Position numbers and translations under genes: made by a program
Shown here: positions 9,018-19,473 of the stretch, one piece after another
How positions within the stretch are numbered: the first letter of the stretch is position 1
Layout: each line of letters begins with the position of its first letter
Assembly: GCA_945869955.1 (NCBI GenBank)
Contig: CAMBQP010000003.1
Coordinates: 1 to 64,000 of the forward strand
Direction of reading: 5' to 3'
Length of the DNA stretch: 64,000 nucleotides
Source: Schlesneria paludicola DSM 18645
Lineage (GTDB): Bacteria; Planctomycetota; Planctomycetia; Planctomycetales; Planctomycetaceae
The notes under the pieces: model-generated
The model's database searches: none
Seen by the model: the letters and a program-made list of their open reading frames with translations, nothing else
What the model was told of the DNA's origin: nothing

Positions 9018-10151
9018 ATGCTTCAAAGACTTCCAGTCCGCTCATGGCTGCTGATTTCGAGTCTCATGCTGGGACTGAGCCCCGCATTGATGGCACAAAC
9101 GGTCGGGCCTGATGCTGGCCAACTCGCCAAGTCGCGGTTGCGAGGTGCAAATTTTCTCAAGACAACCCAGGCGGCTGATGGAAGCTGGACCTCACCCGAA
9201 TCACCGGGGATTTCGGGACTGGTCACCTTTTCAATGCTGCAAAGCGGCATCCCTGCCAAAGACCCGGTAGTGGAAAAAGCGTTGAAACATCTGGAAACGT
9301 TCATTCAACCGGACGGGGGAATCTATTCACCCAAAAGCTATCACAGCAATTATGAAACGGCGATCTGCCTGCTTGCTTTCAACGCCGCCAATGCCTCGAA
9401 AAAATACGATGAATTGATCCAGCGTGCTGACCGCTACCTGCGGAAGTTGCAATGGGATGACAGCGAACAGACCGACAAGTCAGACCCCAAATATGGGGGT
9501 GCCGGATACGGACGGACCAATGATCGCCCGGACCTGTCCAACACCACCTTTTTTCTTGACGCGCTCCAGGCGGCAGGAGCCAAAGGGGACGACCCCGCAG
9601 TCCAGAATGCGCTAATCTTTCTGTCACGCTGTCAAAATTTGGAATCGGCACATAACACGACCCCATTTCCTGCCAAAGTGAATGACGGGGGCTTTTATTA
9701 CACTCCCGCGGCAGGGGGAAACTCGCAGGCGGGAAATACGGAAAACGGAGGACTCCGCTCTTACGCGAGCATGACTTATGCCGGACTGAAGAGCATGGTG
9801 TTTGCGGGATTGACTGCTGAAGACCCGAGGGTCAAAGCAGCGCTCGAGTGGATTTCCAATCATTACTCGGTGCAAGAAAACCCGGGATTGGGGCAACAGG
9901 GGGTCTATTACTACTTCCAAATTTTTGCGAAATCGCTGTCGACGCTGGATCTGGACTATGCGACAGACACCGACGGCAAACAACATGACTGGCGTAAAGA
10001 ACTCGCGGAACATCTCTTTCAGCGACAGCAGGCGAACGGAGCGTGGCTGAATAAAAACGATCGCTGGTACGAAGGGGACCCTAACCTGGCCACCGCCTAC
10101 ACCTTGATGGCCATGAAGTACTGTGAGCCCAAGCCGTTGAAAGCCAAATAG
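9018..10151 (+). CDS. secreted prenyltransferase/squalene oxidase repeat-containing protein
   Basis: signal peptide; repeats such as FLKTTQAADGSWTSPESPGISGLVTFSML, DGGFYYTPA, QQANGAWLNKNDRWYEGDPNLATAYTLMAM. Confidence 0.8.
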   Translation: MLQRLPVRSWLLISSLMLGLSPALMAQTVGPDAGQLAKSRLRGANFLKTTQAADGSWTSPESPGISGLVTFSMLQSGIPAKDPVVEKALKHLETFIQPDGGIYSPKSYHSNYETAICLLAFNAANASKKYDELIQRADRYLRKLQWDDSEQTDKSDPKYGGAGYGRTNDRPDLSNTTFFLDALQAAGAKGDDPAVQNALIFLSRCQNLESAHNTTPFPAKVNDGGFYYTPAAGGNSQAGNTENGGLRSYASMTYAGLKSMVFAGLTAEDPRVKAALEWISNHYSVQENPGLGQQGVYYYFQIFAKSLSTLDLDYATDTDGKQHDWRKELAEHLFQRQQANGAWLNKNDRWYEGDPNLATAYTLMAMKYCEPKPLKAK

Positions 10152-10353
10152 CCTTCGCTCCCTGAAAACCGATTGCAGATCCTCAATCTGAATTCTCATT
10201 GAGATCCGCGTTCGCGTTGAGATCCGTAACCCGCTGAAAAACCTGCGGGAATCAGTTGCTTGTGATCATTTCCTTCAGGTCGTAAATTATCGGCCTTGCT
10301 CGAACGTTGATTTTCAATTTGATTTTGATTTTGAAATAAAAGGAGTTTTCTGG

Positions 10354-11655
10354 ATGATGTTGAAACCCTCGTACCTCATTTCTTCGATGTTACTCACCGG
10401 GGTCACCCTGTTGAATGCCGTCACCACTTTCGCTGACTGGCCTTCATTTCGCGGCAGTGATCGCACCGCCGTTTCCAGGGAAACGGGCCTCCTGAAGGAA
10501 TGGCCTGCCGGTGGACCGCCGCTCGCTTGGAAGGCCGAGGGATCTGGTCGGGGATATACCAGTCTGGCGATTGTCAAAGGCCGGATCTTCCTGTTGGGTG
10601 ATAGCATTACCGAAGGGGAAGGAACGGACGAATATCTCCTTTGTCTCGACCTTCGTGATGGAAAGCGACTCTGGGCAGCAAAAACCGGCCCCGCCTGGAA
10701 AGAAGGGCAGTCGAATTGGCAAAGCTCACGGAGCACGCCGACGGTCGACGAAGATCAGGTCTATGCCCTGACCGCCATTGGCGACTTGATCTGCTGTCAC
10801 GTCGAGTCTGGCAAGGAAGTCTGGCGTAAAAATCTGAAAACCGATTTCGGCGGCAACAAGGCGGATATGTGGGGGTACAGCGAATCAGTGCTGGTGGACG
10901 GAAAACAACTGGTCTGCACGCCCGGTGGCGGAAAAGCGACCATGGTGGCACTCGACAAGACAACGGGTGCAACACTCTGGAGTAGCGTTCGCGAAGGGGA
11001 TCGCGGGGCTGGGCATGCTTCGATCGTCACTGCAGAAATTGGCGGCGTTCGTGTCTATGTTCAAACGACCGGTAGCGGTGTGTTGGGTGTGCGTGCGAGT
11101 GACGGCAAATTGTTGTGGTCATACCCCATCGACAAGACCACGGCGGTGGCTCCGACCCCTATCATTCGTGATGACCTGGTCTTCTTCGCCGCAGGCTACA
11201 AACGAGGTGGTGCCTTACTGAAGCAGATTCCTGCTGAAAATCAGGGAGTCACCATCCAGGAAGTCTATGGATTAAAACCAGAACTCTCGAACAAGCACGG
11301 CGGAATCGTTCGTGTAGGCGAACACGTCTTCGGTGATTCCGATGATGGAGGAATCCCCTTCTGTGCTGAGATGGCAACGGGAAATGTGCTGTGGCGTAAG
11401 CGAGGTTCCGGCAATGGATCGATCGCGATGGCCGCTGCGGACGGTCGTCTGTATCTGCATTACGCGAATGGGACCATGGTACTCGCGAAAGCCGACCCCG
11501 CTGATTTTGTCGAAGTCGGGTCGTTCTCGGCCCCCGGCAGTGGTGAACGCCCGAGCTGGGCGCATCCCGTCATTTACGACGGAAAGCTTTATCTGCGCGA
11601 GAATAACACGGTTCTCTGCTACGACATTCGCGATCGAGCTGCTGCCGCAAAGTAG
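10354..11655 (+). CDS. PQQ-like beta-propeller repeat protein
   Basis: DWPSFRGSDRTAVSRETGLLKEWPAGGPPLAWKAEGSGRGYTSLAI; repeated GKxxWxxxT blades. Confidence 0.88.
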   Translation: MMLKPSYLISSMLLTGVTLLNAVTTFADWPSFRGSDRTAVSRETGLLKEWPAGGPPLAWKAEGSGRGYTSLAIVKGRIFLLGDSITEGEGTDEYLLCLDLRDGKRLWAAKTGPAWKEGQSNWQSSRSTPTVDEDQVYALTAIGDLICCHVESGKEVWRKNLKTDFGGNKADMWGYSESVLVDGKQLVCTPGGGKATMVALDKTTGATLWSSVREGDRGAGHASIVTAEIGGVRVYVQTTGSGVLGVRASDGKLLWSYPIDKTTAVAPTPIIRDDLVFFAAGYKRGGALLKQIPAENQGVTIQEVYGLKPELSNKHGGIVRVGEHVFGDSDDGGIPFCAEMATGNVLWRKRGSGNGSIAMAAADGRLYLHYANGTMVLAKADPADFVEVGSFSAPGSGERPSWAHPVIYDGKLYLRENNTVLCYDIRDRAAAAK

Positions 11656-11714
11656 TCGCGGGCAATCGCGATACCGCTGCCCAATACAGATTTCATCAAC
11701 AGCGAGCTCATAAA

Positions 11715-11759
11715 CAAGGTCCTCCCCGACAAGCAACTGTCGGGAGGACCTTTATTTTT
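11715..11759 (+). terminator. intrinsic terminator-like hairpin downstream of the PQQ-propeller gene
   Basis: aaggtcctcc(c)cgac-aagcaact-gtcgggaggacctt followed by tattttta; about 14-bp stem with one bulge. Confidence 0.8.
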
Positions 11760-11811
11760 ACGATCACCGCGGCCAATCACGAAACTGGCCACTGAAAACT
11801 GAAAACTTCAC

Positions 11812-12843
11812 CTAATCTTCCTTCCAGCTTAAAACAACCTTCCCTGATTGACCGGAAAGCATCGCGGCAAACCCCTGTTCAAACTCGGTGTAATGGAAGC
11901 GGTGAGTGATAATTGGCTTAATATCGAGGCCGCTTTCCAGCATCACTGACATCTTGTACCAAGTCTCATACATCTCGCGACCGTAAATTCCTTTGATCGT
12001 CAGCATGTTAAAGACGACGAGATTCCAGTCGATCGCGATCTGCTCTGACGGGATTCCAAGCATCGCAATTTTCCCGCCGTGTGCCATATTCGACAACAAT
12101 TCACGAAAAGCAGAAGGGTTCCCTGACATCTCCAACCCGACATCAAAGCCCTCTTTCATTCCCAGTTGTTGTTGAACATCAGCCAGATTTCCCTCGGTAA
12201 CATTCAGAGCCACGGTTGCCCCCATTTTTCGCGCCAGGTCGAGACGGTATTCGTTGACATCGGTGATGACCACGTACCGTGCGCCGGCATGCTTGACCAC
12301 CGCAGCGGCCATGATGCCAATCGGGCCCGCTCCAGTGATGAGGACATCTTCACCAAGGACGGGAAACGATAAGGCGGTATGCACGGCATTCCCAAAGGGA
12401 TCAAAAATTGAGGCCACATCCCGATCGATATCGTGACGATGATGCCAAACATTCGTCATGGGGAGCGAAAGGTATTCAGCAAATGCCCCAGCCCGATTGA
12501 CGCCGACCCCTTTGGTATCTTTGCAGAGATGGCGTCGTCCGGCGAGACAGTTTCGACAACGACCACAAACCACATGTCCTTCACCACTGACCACTTCACC
12601 CGGATGGAAGTCGGTGACATTGGAACCAACCTCGACGATTTCGCCGACAAATTCATGACCGACCACCATCGGGACGGGAATCGTTTTTTGAGCCCACGCA
12701 TCCCACTTGTAAATGTGGACATCGGTTCCACAGATCCCCGTTCGATCGACACGAATCAAGACATCATTGATCCCAATTCCGGGGACGGGAACCCGTTTCA
12801 AGGTGAGGCCGGGGCCGGAATGCTCTTTCACCAGGGCTTGCAT
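11812..12843 (-). CDS. tdh: L-threonine 3-dehydrogenase (zinc-type alcohol dehydrogenase superfamily)
   Basis: [64 protein letters not shown]; start placed at ATG with 5' base 12843. Confidence 0.92.
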   Translation of the reverse strand: MQALVKEHSGPGLTLKRVPVPGIGINDVLIRVDRTGICGTDVHIYKWDAWAQKTIPVPMVVGHEFVGEIVEVGSNVTDFHPGEVVSGEGHVVCGRCRNCLAGRRHLCKDTKGVGVNRAGAFAEYLSLPMTNVWHHRHDIDRDVASIFDPFGNAVHTALSFPVLGEDVLITGAGPIGIMAAAVVKHAGARYVVITDVNEYRLDLARKMGATVALNVTEGNLADVQQQLGMKEGFDVGLEMSGNPSAFRELLSNMAHGGKIAMLGIPSEQIAIDWNLVVFNMLTIKGIYGREMYETWYKMSVMLESGLDIKPIITHRFHYTEFEQGFAAMLSGQSGKVVLSWKED

Positions 12844-12984
12844 CGTATTCACGATATCTGATTTCCATTTCCAAGTGCAAAAACCAACCACATTGTGAAT
12901 GCGTTTCGTCAAACAAAAATTCTCGCTCGTACTCATCAGGTGATGCCGCCCGGATCATAGGTTCATTCCGGCGGAGTCACCAAA

Positions 12985-13735
12985 TCATTCGGACTTTACG
13001 GTCAATCCAGCCTGTTGTTGAATTGCGATAAACAGCGCGTCCGCGATCGCGCGCATACCCTTGTCGCCGGGATGTCCGGCCACTCCTGCATGTTCAATTT
13101 TTCGCTCGGCACGCGCTGCATTCGTTTCATCGGAACCGAGTTTGGCAATGTCTACGAAAACCGCTCCCCCCACTGTGGCGGCATTGCGCATGATCTCGTC
13201 CTTGGTCGGGTTTGGCCAGAAACAACTTCGGACAAAGATGGTCGGTTTCCCCGCTTGCCGAAAGGTTTCGATCAGCTTCAAGTAAGCGGCGGCATACTCG
13301 GCTTTGGCCTGGTCGGTGGTCAGTTCGGCGACGTTTTCACCAATGGCTAAAATGACAATATCGGGGGGCAAAAGCAAGTTCGGCTTTGAACTCTTTTGCG
13401 ATGTCGAACGTAACATGTCCTCGTTCAAAATCGGCGATATTTCTCACCTGAATCTCGGGTCGGGTTCCTGCAGCCTTGGCGAGATCTGCAGTCAGTAGCG
13501 AGACATAATCCTTTTCTTTCGCACTCGCTGCCATACCCCAGGTGCCAGTCCAGCCAATCGCCGGGGCGGGGCCATGCAGCGTAATACTGTTGCCCAGATA
13601 CAGAACACGAGCGGCGGGAAGTTTCCCGATCCGCACGGGAATCGCAGGGACTTCATCAGCCTGAACTGGCAAAACACCAGCCATCGCTCCAGACAGCACC
13701 AGCAGCAGAACAAAAAGTCCGTTTTTCATCATCAT
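12985..13735 (-). pseudogene. SGNH/GDSL hydrolase family protein split by a single-nucleotide frameshift
   Basis: Upstream ORF 13337..13735 has signal peptide and VLYLGNSITLHG; downstream ORF 12985..13428 has PDIVILAIGENVAEL and GHPGDKGMRAIADAL. Removing one C from the coding-strand C6 (plus strand 13363-13368) fuses them as ...ELAFAPDIVILAIGENV... Confidence 0.85.
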
Positions 13736-13856
13736 CGACCTTCACTACGGGAAACACTCTGAAACCGAGATTACCACGTCATCTTGATCGATTTTCGTCT
13801 GACCAGCAAATGCCAATTGGGTTTCCGCATCGGGTTTCCATTACCATTGCCAGCGG

Positions 13857-15194
13857 TCATCTTTGCGGGCGTGCAGGAGGGCCTCGCTTTTGCATGGGTG
13901 GAAATTCTCGGGTCCGTTGCTGCATGGCCGCCTGCAGACGTTCGGCGATCACCGGTTCGTCCTGCAGGCGATCAGAGGTTTCACCTGGATCATTCCGAAG
14001 ATTGAACAAAAAATTCTTTCCTGCTGCGGTCTCGATGAATTTCCAGTCACCATCAAACAACGCCGAATTCGCAGCGGAAATCAGAAAGGGCCCTCGATCC
14101 TGAACCGTCCCCCCTCGAATGGGGTCCCACAAGTTTTTCCCATCGATTTTCAGCGATTCGTTCCAGGGTAAACCGACGGCCGCGGTGAGTGTCGGAAAAA
14201 GATCCTGAGCCGTCATCGGTTGCTGACTCGATGTGCCGGGATCGAGTTCTGCTGGCCAGCGCAGCAAGCAGGGGACATGAATCCCTCCTTCAAAGGTCGA
14301 GCCCTTTGCGCCCCGAAACGGTCCGTTCCGTCCCGACTGATCGGCACCATTGTCCGAAAGAAAGACGACAAGCGTATTCCGCCGCAGACCTTCTTCATCC
14401 AAGGTTTCGAGGATCCGACCGATGGCATCGTCCAAAGCGTCAAGCATGGCCAAGCGAGTGATATTTTCCCCCCGATGATTTCGATATTTGGCCTCGTACT
14501 CGGGTGGGGCAGCCAGTGGGAAATGGGGAGCGTTGAAGGCAACCTGCAGATAGAACGGTCGCTGGGAATCCCGATGTTGGATCAGACGAACCGCTTCATC
14601 CGCCAACAGGAATGTCGAATACCCTGCTTCCCGAATTGAGTTTCCATTCCGTTGCCAATCGACCTGACCGTTGCGGGCCGTATGACGATGATAATCAATT
14701 TCGGCCCCCAGAAATCCAAAAAAATGATCGAAGCCCGTGCGATTGGGATGGCTGGTACTTCCGAGATGCCACTTGCCGACCAGCATCGTCTGATAGCCCG
14801 CAGACTGGAGTGTGCGAGGTAACGTAGGTAGCCCTGCGGGGAGTCCCGCATCGCGCGGCTGCAGGGGACTGGCGATCCCATACCGACGTGGCATCTGCCC
14901 AGTGAGAATGGCGGCACGAGTCGGACTGCAAACCGGATAAGTGTAATACCGTAGCAACTCGACTCCCTCGACCGCGATTCGATCGATATTCGGCGTCCTC
15001 GCAGCGCCGCCATGCAGACCCAGATCTCCCCAGCCCAGATCATCGGCAAGCAGGACGAGGAGGTGCGGAGGGGACTGGGTTTTCGCCGATGAAACCGTCT
15101 GCCCCCAAACAGACCCCGGTGCGATCAGGAGCAAGATCACGGCGGTCACAGATCGAATTTGAACAAAACGCACTGGACAGTTCCCCGCAGTCAT
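13857..15194 (-). CDS. sulfatase (arylsulfatase A-like), secreted
   Basis: LLADDLGWGDLGLHGGAARTPNIDRIAVEG, VCSPTRAAILTGQ sulfatase signature, GKWHLG. Confidence 0.95.
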   Translation of the reverse strand: MTAGNCPVRFVQIRSVTAVILLLIAPGSVWGQTVSSAKTQSPPHLLVLLADDLGWGDLGLHGGAARTPNIDRIAVEGVELLRYYTYPVCSPTRAAILTGQMPRRYGIASPLQPRDAGLPAGLPTLPRTLQSAGYQTMLVGKWHLGSTSHPNRTGFDHFFGFLGAEIDYHRHTARNGQVDWQRNGNSIREAGYSTFLLADEAVRLIQHRDSQRPFYLQVAFNAPHFPLAAPPEYEAKYRNHRGENITRLAMLDALDDAIGRILETLDEEGLRRNTLVVFLSDNGADQSGRNGPFRGAKGSTFEGGIHVPCLLRWPAELDPGTSSQQPMTAQDLFPTLTAAVGLPWNESLKIDGKNLWDPIRGGTVQDRGPFLISAANSALFDGDWKFIETAAGKNFLFNLRNDPGETSDRLQDEPVIAERLQAAMQQRTREFPPMQKRGPPARPQR

Positions 15195-15268
15195 CCCCGC
15201 CCGTTCTTTACAAAAAGTGCGGATGGCGATCAGAGCTCATCCGCACTGTTCATCCCAGACCATCCGAC

Positions 15269-16120
15269 TCAATCAGGTCGACGTGGCCGTTCGGGACGGT
15301 CACCACCCTCATTTTGACGACCACCTCCGGGAGGCCCCCCTGCACCACCCCGTGGCCCGCGAACTCCTGGGCCTTCACCACCGGGTCCGCCCGGCCCACC
15401 TGGGCCTTCCTGTCCTGGATGGCGCTTAACGAAGTCATCAATAAATTTTTGCAGTTCGTCTTTATCGAGCTTTCCATCTTTGTCCGCGTCAAATTCTAAC
15501 GCGTGATTCAACATCCGCTCTGGGTTCACCGTTCCCCCACCCTCAGGTCCACCTGGTCCTCTCCCCGGACCGCCTGGTCCACCCGGAGCACCTGGGCCAC
15601 GAGCACCTCGAATGCCACCAGGAGGCCCCCCTTCAGGCGGACCTGCTTCCCCACCACGGCCGCGACCTCCCCCTGGTGCGCCACCCCCAGGTCCACCCGG
15701 TCCACCGCCCCCCTGACGACCTCGACCCGGTCCGCCCGGTCCGCCTGGTCCACCATCCGGTCCACCCGGTCCGCCGCCTCCCTGACGACCACCACCGGGC
15801 CCACCACCGGGACCACCGGGACCACCGGGACCACCTTGCGGACGAAACTCGTCCTCGGTCAGTTTTCCATCTTTGTTCTTGTCGAGAGCGTTTAACGAAG
15901 CGGTCGCACTTTTTAATTCTTCGGCAGAAATTTCTCCGTCATGATCGGTATCCAGGGCTTCGATCACGGGGTTGGGCCTGCGTCCTCCCGGTCCTCCCGG
16001 TCCTCCCGGTCCTCCTTGGCCGGGTGCCCCCGGTGGTCCGGGGGGAATCGGCGGTTGCGCCATCACCAGCGTTGCCCCCGCAACAACCACGGCAGCCAGT
16101 CCCCACATTGTTCGTTTCAT
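15269..16120 (-). CDS. EF-hand domain protein with extensive Gly/Pro (collagen-like GGP) repeats, secreted
   Basis: signal peptide; EF-hand loops DTDHDGEISAEE, DKNKDGKLTEDE, DADKDGKLDKDE; long GGPGGPGG tracts. Confidence 0.85.
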   Translation of the reverse strand: MKRTMWGLAAVVVAGATLVMAQPPIPPGPPGAPGQGGPGGPGGPGGRRPNPVIEALDTDHDGEISAEELKSATASLNALDKNKDGKLTEDEFRPQGGPGGPGGPGGGPGGGRQGGGGPGGPDGGPGGPGGPGRGRQGGGGPGGPGGGAPGGGRGRGGEAGPPEGGPPGGIRGARGPGAPGGPGGPGRGPGGPEGGGTVNPERMLNHALEFDADKDGKLDKDELQKFIDDFVKRHPGQEGPGGPGGPGGEGPGVRGPRGGAGGPPGGGRQNEGGDRPERPRRPD

Positions 16121-16277
16121 CGTTATTGCCTTTCAAAGTCAACGTTGAAGATTCCACGGCATCCGCCATTGTTTCCGGCAGAGCTCGGCGGGAATCAAAC
16201 CTTCCGAAACTCGGTCAACCACAATTCGTTCTGCATCAATCCCATTCTGCCTTGCACCACACCAATCCCAAGCTGTG

Positions 16278-17606
16278 TCACCGGGGCTTTGACTCGCTGA
16301 CACAATAAAGAAATCGATTCGATCGCAAAATCACGTCGCGACCACAGATCGCGGGAGTGGCGTTAAAATCACTTTCGTCCGAGGCGAACCGATTCTGTGC
16401 CAAGACTTCATACTTCGGTTTTGCGGCAAGCACCAGCACCCCATTCCAGCGGCTCGGAATGTATATCTTTCCATCCGCCACGATGGGTGAGGCATAGACC
16501 GGTCGGCCACCGGCATCCAACCCGGTCACTCGTTCGCGATAAACAGGTTCTCCTGTCTTGGCATTGATACAAAACGCCTGACCACGATCATCAACCCAAT
16601 ACAAATGGCCTTCAAACAGCGCGGGGGTTGCGACATACGAACTATTCCGACTGGTCCACAAGACCTGTGGCTTCTTGGCGTCGGTGCTGCCGTTCAGACG
16701 TAGCGACAGGCTTCCCGCAGAACGAAAGCCGCCAAAAACATAGACGGACTCGCCATCCGCAACGATACTGGGACAGATATTACCAGTCAGCGTATGTTCC
16801 TCAAACCAGCGAATTTTTCCGGTATCCGGATTCAGACCCCACGTTTCGCCAGGAACCGCAACCACCAAATCGGTTCGGCCGCTCGCTAACTCGATAAGCG
16901 CCGGTGTCCCATACGCCAGTTCCATGGCTGCCCCTGCTGCTTTCCAGACCTCTTTGCCTGTCTTCTGATCAAGAGCCCTGAGCGACTGACTCTCTTCCGA
17001 GGCATTCACGATCACCATGTTTTTGTACAGGATCAGACTCGCTCCGGATCCCCAGCGGCGATTGCTGGATTCTTTTCCGACGCCACTTTTCCAGAGCGGT
17101 TTTCCCTCCAGATCATACGCAACCACACCACTTTTGCCGAAGAAACAATAAACTCGTTCACCATCGGTGACGGGGGTCCCACTGGCATAGCCATGCTCGG
17201 AAAGATAACCCTGATACTGATCCTCGGGCAATTCACCTGCCACCGTGTTGGCCCAGAGCGTCTGACCCGAATCCCGGCTGATACAGACGATCTGTCGCTG
17301 CAAGGATTTCATATCACCCCCATTCGATTTGGGGAGACCATAGCCGGAATAACACGTGACAAAAATTCGATCACCCAACACAATCGGGCTGGAAGCACCC
17401 GCTCCTGGCAATTCCGCTTTCCACCGCAGGTTTTCCGTTTCACTCCACGTTAACGGCAGATGAGCAGCGGTACTGACCCCGGTACTACGGGGACCACGAA
17501 ACTGCACCCAATCGGCACCCTGAGTGTCGCCAGCCTTAGCGGAGTGCGCCGCAAAGAGTAACGCCACCAGTGAGAGAATGCACATCGAGGAGAGTCGAAA
17601 CAGCAT
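16278..17606 (-). CDS. PQQ-like beta-propeller repeat protein
   Basis: WVQFRGPRSTGVSTAAHLPLTWSETENLRWKAELPGAGASSPIV; start moved from 17657 to MLFRLSSMCILSLVALLFA (17606), which removes an overlap with the upstream gene. Confidence 0.88.
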   Translation of the reverse strand: MLFRLSSMCILSLVALLFAAHSAKAGDTQGADWVQFRGPRSTGVSTAAHLPLTWSETENLRWKAELPGAGASSPIVLGDRIFVTCYSGYGLPKSNGGDMKSLQRQIVCISRDSGQTLWANTVAGELPEDQYQGYLSEHGYASGTPVTDGERVYCFFGKSGVVAYDLEGKPLWKSGVGKESSNRRWGSGASLILYKNMVIVNASEESQSLRALDQKTGKEVWKAAGAAMELAYGTPALIELASGRTDLVVAVPGETWGLNPDTGKIRWFEEHTLTGNICPSIVADGESVYVFGGFRSAGSLSLRLNGSTDAKKPQVLWTSRNSSYVATPALFEGHLYWVDDRGQAFCINAKTGEPVYRERVTGLDAGGRPVYASPIVADGKIYIPSRWNGVLVLAAKPKYEVLAQNRFASDESDFNATPAICGRDVILRSNRFLYCVSESKPR

Positions 17607-17613
17607 GTTCAAG

Positions 17614-19317
17614 TTACTTCTTTCGTTCGTAGGTGAAATCGAGTGTTCCTTCGGCAATCGTCAGCGTTTTGATGGCCGTTAACAAGTTGGCACGAGTCGC
17701 CTGATCCGCAGTCAAATTCGGCGGTCCTGATAAGGCGTAAATGGTCAAGTGATAGGTTTTGACGCCGGGGCCTTTCGAGCACATCGGATCATAAGTCGCT
17801 CGTCGTTTATCATTCAGGCCAACCGTTCCGACATTTTTCGAGTTCCGGGCAATTTTTGTCGCATCTGCAGGAATGTCATAAACAACCCAATAAGATTTTT
17901 CCTGGTCTGGAGCGGTATGCCAGAGACTGACTGCAAACGATTTTGTTCCGGCCGGGGCTCCGGTCCATTCGACCGGGGGGGATGCACTGGCCCCATCGCA
18001 GGTGTATTCTGCTAACAGTCTTCCCTGTGCATCGATCGCGGCACTTGTCACCTGCAACTCGGGCAAATCCGTCCGACGTTTGGTCGCTGTTGCTTGCGGC
18101 GGAGCACCCTCGGGCCGCCGATTTTCTCTTCGAGGGGGAGGTGCATCGGGACGTGGTGGAGGATCGCGTCGGTCATTTCGGACACCACCGCGTCGGTTGG
18201 CAGGATACGTTTCACTTTTCGTGACCCCCTCGGGATCAATGAACGTGAACTTAGTCCCCCCATCCGCAGCCACGGCATACGATACAGTCCCCTTTTTGCC
18301 ACGTAACTCGTAAGTGAGCACATAAGAACCCGGTTGACTCTCGACAAAATCGGTGATCTTCGCATCCCGCAGCGGACGACCATCCGGACGGACCGGTTCG
18401 GCTCGAGGCTGAGGATCAACCTGACCACCCCGCTCGGTCACTTCACCATGAAACCCGCCATTCAGATAGGGATAGGTTTTGGTCGCATGATAATGATAGT
18501 TCCCGTTGGCATCCTGATGACCATTGAACGTATCCAGGCCTTTGACCTTTGATCCATCGGGTTCTTCATAGCCGTAGATCGGATAACCATCCAGGGCATA
18601 AGCGATCGGCAACCCTTTCCCAATGGTTTTTTCGAGATGGACCGGAGCGATGTGATAGTGGTAGTCATCGGCTCGTCCGCAGTGACCACCAAATTCATCG
18701 AGTTCGCCGAACAAATATGCATCGTCCCCTCGATTATTCAACGGATTGAAGATCGGAACCCCATTCGCGGCTATCGCAATGGCACCGCGTAAAAACCGGT
18801 TCTTGGCCGATAGAGGTTTTTTCGCAGGGACGGGATGCAGCGGAATTTGCCAAGAGTTTTCACCCGTATAGGGTTGTGGGAGCGGAACTTGCTGTTGCCA
18901 AGCAGTGATTCCCACCATCATGCGATGATCAGGAATCCCTCGCGATTCCACAAAAAAGAATCGCTCGTTCCAGCGAGTTTGAATCCCTCTGGATTTGACG
19001 AATGCTTCGAATGCCCGCGCCATTTCAGGGGCATCGTTCGGATCGGAACGTGATTCCTGGGGGTCCAGCATCGCCAGCAGCCGTGGAAAATCTTCCGCCT
19101 CCAGAGGCAGTCCCAGCATCATCACCTCTTCTTCTTCCTGGTCCTCGTCCGGTTGGTGTTCCTTGACCGCAAAATGTGAATGTCCTGGGTGCCCCCAGAC
19201 CAATGCTGCGGTTCCCCCGCAGATCAGCATCGCCCACGAAAAAAACGGGATCATTCCACGGAAATACTGCTGCTGTTCGACCTGGCCCACTGACAACATG
19301 TTTCCCTCCTTCACCAA
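17614..19317 (-). CDS. YHYH domain protein fused to a C-terminal YbhB/YbcL-like PEBP domain
   Basis: DDYHYHIAPVHLEK, ALDGYPIYGYEEPDG, GNYHYHATKTYPY; C-terminal TCDGASASPPVEWTGAPAGTKSFAVSLWH...YWVVYDIPAD. Confidence 0.85.
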   Translation of the reverse strand: MVKEGNMLSVGQVEQQQYFRGMIPFFSWAMLICGGTAALVWGHPGHSHFAVKEHQPDEDQEEEEVMMLGLPLEAEDFPRLLAMLDPQESRSDPNDAPEMARAFEAFVKSRGIQTRWNERFFFVESRGIPDHRMMVGITAWQQQVPLPQPYTGENSWQIPLHPVPAKKPLSAKNRFLRGAIAIAANGVPIFNPLNNRGDDAYLFGELDEFGGHCGRADDYHYHIAPVHLEKTIGKGLPIAYALDGYPIYGYEEPDGSKVKGLDTFNGHQDANGNYHYHATKTYPYLNGGFHGEVTERGGQVDPQPRAEPVRPDGRPLRDAKITDFVESQPGSYVLTYELRGKKGTVSYAVAADGGTKFTFIDPEGVTKSETYPANRRGGVRNDRRDPPPRPDAPPPRRENRRPEGAPPQATATKRRTDLPELQVTSAAIDAQGRLLAEYTCDGASASPPVEWTGAPAGTKSFAVSLWHTAPDQEKSYWVVYDIPADATKIARNSKNVGTVGLNDKRRATYDPMCSKGPGVKTYHLTIYALSGPPNLTADQATRANLLTAIKTLTIAEGTLDFTYERKK

Positions 19318-19473
19318 GGGTCACAGCGGAACACTGGAAACCGCCGCGGATTTCCACTTTTTCACCACGATTTGGCAAAAATTTACAGATCTCGCCCCGC
19401 AGACGGCGGGGCTCAATCTGTCTGAACACTCATGCAGTGAGAAAGTTGCGAAAAAAAACAAATTCCGGGGAAT

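Noticed and set aside
15503-15895. Long + strand ORFs rich in STRSTWATST / DHRDHRDH opposite the Gly/Pro EF-hand gene
   Set aside because: Antisense frames of a GGP-repeat coding region; low complexity keeps them stop-free. The minus-strand ORF has signal peptide and EF-hands.
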